64,000 nucleotides of DNA from positions 14,556,106-14,620,105 of the forward strand of contig NC_045141.1 in the NCBI RefSeq assembly GCF_008831285.2, given 5' to 3'. This DNA is from Nymphaea colorata. Lineage: Eukaryota; Streptophyta; Magnoliopsida; Nymphaeales; Nymphaeaceae. How positions within the stretch are numbered: the stretch's first letter is position 1; each line of letters starts with the position of its first letter. The notes beneath the pieces were generated by a model. It made no database searches and was not told the origin of the DNA. It saw only the letters and a list, made by a program, of their open reading frames with translations. The translations under genes were made by a program, and so were the position numbers. Positions 56,691-64,000 of the stretch are shown in pieces.

Positions 56691-58652
56691 ATCTGGAACC
56701 CAATGGAACAAGCATCACCAAGAAACGGAAACAACATGGAATCATGATTTTTGATGTCAGGAATGAATTTATAAGCAGAAACAGTTCTGACATACTATTT
56801 AAAGATCGTTCTAAAACCTTCTAACGTGTGTGCATTATTTATTGTGGATTTTAGAACAAATATATAGTAGGATACATACCACACTACGGGGAAGGGCGTA
56901 CACAAGATTTTGAACCAAGCTGAGCCCGTTCGATCTCGGTATGAGTCTTAGAACGCCTGGCTTGAGCTTGGATCGAGGCCAAGTTCGACAAAAGAAGTCG
57001 AAACATCTCTCACTGGCATTTGAAAGTAAAACCAACTACTGCATAAATAGTTTTTTGTGTTGTGATATTAAGGCACATTTGTATATGCTCATTTAATCAA
57101 CCTAAAGGAGCTTTGCGAAACCAAGCTTTCGAGCTAAATTGTTTAGTTAGACCCTTGACTCAAACCCAACTTGTTCAATAAATTAACGAGCTCAAGTTGA
57201 GCTCAGCACAAGTCAAGAAGGAAGTGACTTAACTCGTTGAGCAGCTTACCTTACGTAGAGCTTTAGACCTTTTTCACCTTTGGAAGAGCAATTTTCTCAT
57301 GGGGAGGTCCCACTTTGGGCAACCCATGACTGCCACTAAAAAGAATCTACACATCTTTAACCTTGTCCATCCAAAGGAACTTTCGAAGTTGTGAAATCCT
57401 TGTTAAAAATATATGCATTGTCCATTGAAAATATGGAGAGCGTAAAATTTGTAGAACCTCTGATATAAAACCAGTCCCAAATACAATTAGACTTTCAAAG
57501 TCTATTTACCTTTTTAAGATTCACCAGCTTTGAAGTAGAGAAAATTAAAAGAAAATGAAGAAACACACATAAGAGAGAGAGAGAGAGTACATGCTTTTTA
57601 AGTTGATTCCTAGGTTTTTTATGTGACTTTCAGTACATCATATGCAAAATAAATTTTCAACGCATACAAACTTGCACTTGATATCGTTACAACTCTGCAA
57701 ATACTCCTTTAAAATTTTATAAAAAGCTGGAAGGAAATCCAGTCCTCAACTCTATTGAGAATAGCAGCCAAAAAAGCCTCGAGTTCCCTCCCAACCCTAA
57801 TAGGTATACCCAGCTTGTGCATAAAAAAAGGGTGATGCCCATAAAAGGGAACCTGTGACCATCTAGCAACCATGTCAAGTACTGCAATAAAACACTTGAA
57901 CTACTAGAATATGAGCATAAATCTCATAGCTTCCTAAATAATGATGGACAATAACAGGAAAGTACAAGATCCACAAGCTCCTTTCTCCAAAATAAATTTA
58001 GAAAAACAAGGATTAAAAGGGCATGCCCCAGCAGATGCCAAGAACCAGAGGGAAGAAAAAACTCGTCCATCTCCACACAGGTTCAGCTACACAAGCGAAC
58101 CTGTCATAACAGAAGTGCCTTGACCATACAAAGTATCTTGTCTGACGTGAGAAGTTTATTCCAACTTATGCAAAACATGAGTGAAATCAATGCGAAGTCT
58201 TCAACTCAAAGAGGCTACGTTTATGAGCATATGGAAATTTATTAACAATATTTTATTAATCTAGAGAACAACTCAACACATTTTACAACAATTACCTCCA
58301 TGAAAAAGGGGCAAGAAATGAAAGTTGACAGCTGAATAAAGTTTTTACATTGGATATTGGCTACAAAATTGTAGGGCACGAAGAAATATGCTGTGCCCGA
58401 TCAACAAGGTGGGGCAGTAGCAGGACCTGCATGATATACAATGGGAACATCTCTTGGCATGTAGGGATGGCATTTTAGATATTGGATGACCATCATTTGT
58501 TTATTCAGAGAATGTTATATGTCGAGCTCTGCTATATGAAACTCTATAGTCTGTCCCCGAGGAAAATGGAATTAATAGCTCTACAATTGAAATAATCATG
58601 ATGGCATGGATTTGACGCATAAGCACCATAACTGGAGGGTCTTGACAACATG
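56691..58652. other. Intergenic DNA and 3' UTR of the NAA35 gene
   Basis: 56890-57240 holds CTCGA/GAGCTT-rich repeat sequence. The last few hundred bases before 58652 are likely 3' UTR of the minus-strand NAA35 gene. The plus-strand frame 57941-58123 has no recognisable product. Confidence 0.5.
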
Positions 58653-61600
58653 CTAAGCTCTCTTCACCATTGCAACTGCAAAGCAGGTATGGTGGCCGAA
58701 GACAAATGATATCTCGAGCGAGGGGTCACAGGCACCAACCTGATGAATTACATTTAACGCAATCCTATTGTGCTCAGCAACCTGTTCTATCTGGCGAAGC
58801 TCCGATAGCCTCTCAGGGTCCCCAGAAAAGGTACCTCTGAGCTCCTTTGAAATCCTCTGGATGTCCCGGAAATAATTGTATCTCACTATAGCCTGATTTA
58901 CACAATGTCAGTAAGCAGCGACCTAGTGAAATATGAATTTCTAAAAGTATTCCGACACTAACTATTCATCACAATCACTTACAGAAAAATTCACATGGGC
59001 TGTTGAGTCCTTGAAAAGGGGGTACGAAACACCATCAGGCACACGTGCTTTTAGAAGGAGATCAAAGTGCTGGAAGAATCTCTGAATGGGCAGAAAAATT
59101 TCTGAGAAAAACTTCTCACTGGGTATAAATTTCTTCTCACATAAAAAACACAACAGATGGAAGGGGTAACAATCAAACAAAAAACTGCACATGCCTCCTG
59201 CTCGGTACTGAAAGCAGACCACTTTTTCACCAACTGGCGTTCATTAGCCAAAGCTGCACTCATCTAAAGGAAAAAAATGGACCAGTCAATTCACAAATGG
59301 TAAAACAATTATGCTTATTTGAATTTGACAGGGCCATTCAATTTACCATTGCAAGCCCTTCAGAAAGGTAAATGTAGCACTGAAGCAACAACATCTTTGG
59401 TGAAAGTCGAGCATCTCTTGCCATGTCCTTGGAGTTTTCCCTTCTTTTCTTCCCTTTTCTTCTGGCTAGTTGATTTTATTTGTGGATAGAAAGAAAGGAT
59501 CTTAAACAAGCTCACAAGTACAGAGAAATAGAGAACAAAATTTGCAGTAAGGAAGGTCCAAGATGGAAATCATACTGATCCTCAGCTACAAGAGCAAGGA
59601 AAGAAAACCAATTATATACATGCTTTTGCCTACTTTTATAAACTGAGTTATCAATCATTGGACTCATGGATTTATAGTGCTATCCTCGTGTGTCCAAGAA
59701 AGTTTATGCTGATCTTATGTTATTTTATCTCAATTTGTAAATTTTTAAGTTCTGAAATTTTAGGAATTCATTTACTGGCCCAGAAATATGATATTTTATC
59801 GTTCCATATGCCTGCATCTACCAAACAAAGGTTTTAATATATTGTTTACAAAAATGATATATAATTTATCTAAGTCTAAAAATCTTTTTGGTTGGAAGTC
59901 AAGACATCAGTGTTTGTGTTTTCACACAAGGCATAGCCTCCAGAGATTAACATAAGATTCACCTTGGGAAAAGAAAACATAGGTGATGAGAACAAACACG
60001 AGAAGACCAGGGGTACTCTACATACTTTGAGTATGTTACAGGCACATCCTCCATATGGTAGCAATAGATACACAAGTAGCAGGAGGCTACACATGCATAA
60101 AGCAGATGAGTTCATCAGGGGATTTGCATTGTAAAAGATGTAAAATAGAACAAAGCACTCACATGCATCAGAGTTTTGAGATATTCTGAGTTGAGCTTTC
60201 TCCATCAGTTTGACAAATATAATGTAAAGATACCTGTCCAAGTTAGATGTGAACTACATTATTGCTGAAAACAAAGTCACATAGCATGAACCAAAGTCAT
60301 TTTCAACCAACATCAGATACTGACCAGTAGACCATGCAGTATTCACCAGGGCCATAGAGTTCCAGCTCAAAACCAAGCATGAGGTAACGAGCAGCAATCC
60401 AGTAAATCTGTTCTTCTGTCCAAATAAGTAGATTTGCTGATGTATTCGCCCACGAATTCTGCACAAGCTGCTAACTAGTTAGAAAGCACTAAAATGCAAC
60501 AGAAAAATTGAAACACTGAAACCCATAGAACAGGATACTGTACCTCATCAATGGAAACACTGAAGGAATCTCCAGATTCTTTTGAACTACTTAAATCCAG
60601 CTGAAAATGACAACAAAAAATGTAAACGATGTAATGTATAACAAAGCATCTCAAAATAATATAAATCAGTAGAAAGTTGGGGAACAAGGCAGGAAAAAGA
60701 AAAGAAAAAAATCCTCAATCAGAGATAGGATTAGCAACAAATGGACCACAGGATTTGCACCAGAGGCGATGTTTTATTTAATTTTTAAGTTAAATATTTA
60801 TTGAAAAATGTTGTAAATTGCACAAACTCAAACAATTTAAATATATAAGAAATACTAGAAAAATTATAAAGAAATGAGGTTTTTCTACTTTCTTACAAGA
60901 ACATTGATAAAGATTTACAATAGCCAGTAAAATTTTAAAAAGAAACAAGAAAATGGAAACAAAGGTTTTAAACTGTAAAGTACACTAAAAAGTCTTCTTT
61001 TAAAGAACGGAGAAATTATTTTGATATTTACAGAGAGGAATTCAATTTGATGATACCTTCATAGGATCACAGCACTAAACAAATGAAGCTTATACTCATG
61101 TTTTTCCGCACTAGAGAAAAGTCAGCAAACTAAATTGTTTCAAAACAAAATCTTAAATTATTAAGATGCTTTCTGTTCATCTTCTATTTAATCTCTAATT
61201 TTGTCATCTTTCTAACTGAGGAATTCGTTAATGTGCATGTTAGATGGAAAAGTCCTGCCAAATTGTTAAAGGTACAAATTGGGTCTTAGCTTCCTGTGTT
61301 TCATATATGGCCTTTCATGTTCAATGGGAGCTCAGTGGTTAACTGTAAACTTTTTGCACTCCCATATCTAAATTTACTACAGCTGTATTATGATTCGGAG
61401 TTGAGATTCAAACCTATCTAGACAGTTCCTAACAGCTAGATATCAAGAGATTGGGGACTACCTTCGCTCTCCTCATTTTCTTGTAGACAGGAGGTTCTTG
61501 CCCTCATTTTAGGTTCTTCTTGCACACTTTGCTAAGAATAAGCATATCAAATTTTAGTGCCTCTGTGCAACTTTTTCCTTCTTGACAGTGCCTTGCGGCA

Positions 61601-64000
61601 CTTTTTGTCCTCTCAAATGGAGTTGTGCTAAATGCTCTGTTTAAGCATTCATTGTTGCTTGTCAAGTTCTTTCTTTGTTCGTCTTACTAATAAATAGGTT
61701 ATACTTATCTTACAGACATGACTGGGGAATGGACCAAAATCACCTGAACAACACATGCTCAAGCAATGGGCTAAGCCTTGTTTCTTCTTGTCCAAACAAT
61801 GATATGATGAATAAAGGTCTTCTCTTACTGCAGCCTGCAGGAAGAATGACCTAGCTATAACAAAGAAAGCCAATTCGAGTTTGTCCTTTTGTTGCCTAAT
61901 CCAAGTTATGCTGGTGAGAGTTACCAACAGATACCTTGATTAGTCTGCATGCAAATAAAGTCTAGAAGGACAAATCTAAATGGTGCAACTGAAGCTGCAT
62001 TATTTACAAGTGATGAAATCTTCTATGTTCATTTGAAAACAAGTGTTATTTGCATTTAACTATAGGTGCAACCAAGTCCTAGAGTGTTGGTCATACAGAC
62101 GTTCAGTAACGTTGAAGGACTGATCGCTTGTATCATCCGACAGTCCACTCTTGATATGACATTACTGAAAGTCCATTATTTCATAGCCAACAGAAGATGA
62201 CAATGAGAAGATCATACATATTTTCCAATAAAAACACCAAAAACTGGGATCTGTTCGTAAGTTAGCTTCATAATATGTTATAACTTATAACGTATAATGC
62301 AGCCAAATTAACTCATTATGGAACAGAATTTACAAAGAATCTGTTCAGTGCCAAGAACCAAAAACCCGACTAGGGTTATTCTACTGTTTTAAGTTTGGCA
62401 CCTTGTCACCTATATTTAACACTTCACTTCTAGAGGGAGAGAGGGAAAAAGGAAGCAGGATTATGACTTAAGAAAAAACAAGGTAACCCCAGGCTAGGGG
62501 TTCTTAAATGTGATATACAATCCAGTCTGTTTAGACTCAGACAAAGGGGTGCAAGCTGCGCCATCAGCCTAATGAGTGGAATATGTCAGGTTCAAACTAG
62601 AACCTTCGTTTGGGTATGGCTTACTCACATACAGGTTTTAGTACGCCAACACCTTACAGTCAATATTTTGGATGGATAAGGATGACCCAATCACACAAGC
62701 CACTCATATGGGACAACATAACTCCATACTTATCAAGTATCAACAATGACAAAGTTTGTGTAGACTGAACAATACAAAATAGAACAATTTTTGTGAGTTT
62801 AGGTGTTGCTTATACACTCACATATGATAGCAGTGCTGCATTTTGTCAGCAATGATAATTTTTTGCTGACATGCATGTGCACACATGTACATACACATAG
62901 ATACACACACAGGCATGTGCAACATGTACAAACAAAATGAAAAACATCTCACGACATGCATACATGTATGTATGGAGAGAGGGAGAGGGTTTATTTACTT
63001 TCATTGGTACCTGATATCAACAACGTCACAATAATGGGTGAGCTTATTCAGGTGCCAAACCAAAGAAAAAGGCTTTATGTGCCTAGACATGGAAAATCTG
63101 ATGGACATTATCTAACATTTTAAGACATTCGGAAAGCAACATCAAGTCTTCATTGGTCTGACAGTTCTAGCCCTAGCAAGAAGAAGAAAAAGGAAATGTC
63201 CAGTGTGTCAAGAATTGTCAATGCCCAATGCGATGGACACAGGCACATCTTAACACAAAGAAGAGATCACTAAAATCAAAGAGTAAATTTCTCTTTCTTT
63301 TTTCTCTTCTTTTTTTTCTTGGCAATTGTTGTATATTTTTTGCACATTTACGTCTGTTGTTCCTCCCTTGCATGTAGAGATTTTTAACCTGATGCATCTA
63401 AGAGTTTGTGAAACAACAAGAAATAAGCCCCAAACTATACATCCATCTGGAAAGTCTTCTGAACCTAAATGCAGAAAGTCAGGTAATATTTTCCCGGAAA
63501 ATTAGATTCTTCAAATTTAACCTTTCAACCTTAATAATCATGAGGATATAAACATAGCAAGAGAAAGAAAAGGAAGGTTGTAAAAACATTAGACAAAATT
63601 AAAATCAATGTGAGAACTGAGAAGAGCTTTTCAGCTCCCAAAACAAACCTGCCCTGCAATGATACTCCAGTCTTGCAAGATCTTTCCAAGCTTACGCCTT
63701 TGCCATGCAGTATTTGTGCAAAGAATCTTTAGCAAACTGATCAGTAACTACGTAATCAAGGACAAAAAGTGAGTTATAAGATGACAGACTTAAAGGAAAA
63801 TATGAAAGTTAGTGCTTAATCAAAGAAGGCACTGGTGGAGATGATAACAAATCACTGAACCTGTCCCAAACGTTGTATCAGTTCATGCTTCTGTAACTCT
63901 GTGTTCTTCATAATATGAGGCAGTGCCGTAGCCTGAGAGATCACTTCATGGAAAGGATCTCGCCCATACAGCTTCCCATCATGAATCAGTAGAACCTGTT
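58653..64000 (-). CDS. NAA35: NAA35/MAK10, NatC N-terminal acetyltransferase auxiliary subunit (partial, C-terminal half)
   Basis: Nine exons on the minus strand: 64000-63861 (continues outside), 63747-63649, 60600-60544, 60458-60325, 60233-60163, 59465-59347, 59263-59195, 59081-58983, 58892-58653 (stop at 58653-58655). They join in one frame for 341 codons, about half of a typical NAA35. Landmarks in order: LLIHDGKLYGRDPF, LLKILCTNTAWQRRKLGK, WTEEQIYWIAARYLMLGFEL, ELYGPGEYCMVYWYLYIIF, a Lys/Arg-rich SRRKGKKRRENSKDMARD, and the C-terminal LEISFVFGHHTCFAVAMVKR. NAA35 anchors the catalytic NAA30 and NAA38 and tethers the complex to ribosomes, where NatC acetylates Met-Leu/Ile/Phe-type N-termini. 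All introns are GT-AG except 59194-59082, which starts GC. The second intron is about 3 kb. Confidence 0.92.
60601..63648. other. 3-kb intron of the NAA35 gene
   Basis: Spans 63648-60601 on the gene's strand. No exon is missing judging from the continuity of the protein. The interior is AT-rich with short frames only and no transposon that I recognise. Confidence 0.6.

Noticed and set aside
57941..58123. 60-codon frame downstream of NAA35
   Set aside because: Hydrophilic, unrecognised, and probably intergenic or antisense to the 3' UTR.
1..64000. CRISPR array, bacterial operon or defence system
   Set aside because: Gene structure, introns and transposons are those of a plant nucleus. The repeats are dinucleotide runs and tandem duplications without spaced identical repeats.

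Overview
The window is nuclear DNA of a flowering plant. It has AT-rich intergenic DNA, long (TA)n and (GA)n microsatellites, multi-exon genes with plant-type introns, Ty1/copia and LINE debris, a tRNA-derived SINE, and proteins whose closest recognisable relatives are plant families. The species cannot be named from the sequence.

Left half (about 1-38 kb): a same-strand tandem cluster of GT47 (exostosin-domain) glycosyltransferase genes of the At5g03795/At3g07620 type, called A, psi-B, C, D and E here. Every complete copy has four coding exons with phases 0/2/0: a signal-anchor plus Ser/Pro/Ala-rich stem exon, a short conserved stem exon, and two exostosin exons. C (21551-24109, 499 aa), D (26718-30862, 454 aa) and E (35294-37948, 481 aa) look intact. 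A (1949-5135) has good reading frames, but a foreign segment ending in a (TA)n tract has replaced the last acceptor and the start of exon 4. psi-B (around 11692-12352) keeps only the 5' flank, a broken exon 1 and the start of intron 1. Flanking DNA of A, B and C is also shared, so the cluster grew by segmental duplication.

The B copy is buried in a nested transposon structure. An old copia remnant follows the B intron. A small hAT-like MITE sits in its zinc-knuckle region, and a full-length TNT1-type Ty1/copia element (12811-18195, LTRs about 97% alike by eye, TSD GTCAAA) sits in its GAG-pre-integrase region. At the left edge a SINE with pol III A and B boxes has a matching empty site in the C duplicate.

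Right half: a 62-codon gene for the APC/C subunit CDC26 (38943-39131, +); a 15-exon gene for an ANTH-domain clathrin-assembly protein (At5g35200/PICALM3-like, 548 aa, 48372-41560, -); about 10 kb of repeat-rich DNA with two clean tandem duplications; and the C-terminal half of NAA35/MAK10, the auxiliary subunit of the NatC N-terminal acetyltransferase (64000-58653, -, running off the window), which includes one apparent GC-AG intron.

The three single-copy housekeeping genes show no functional link to the GT47 cluster. The cluster probably makes type II Golgi enzymes acting on wall or glycoprotein glycans; the substrate cannot be read from the sequence.
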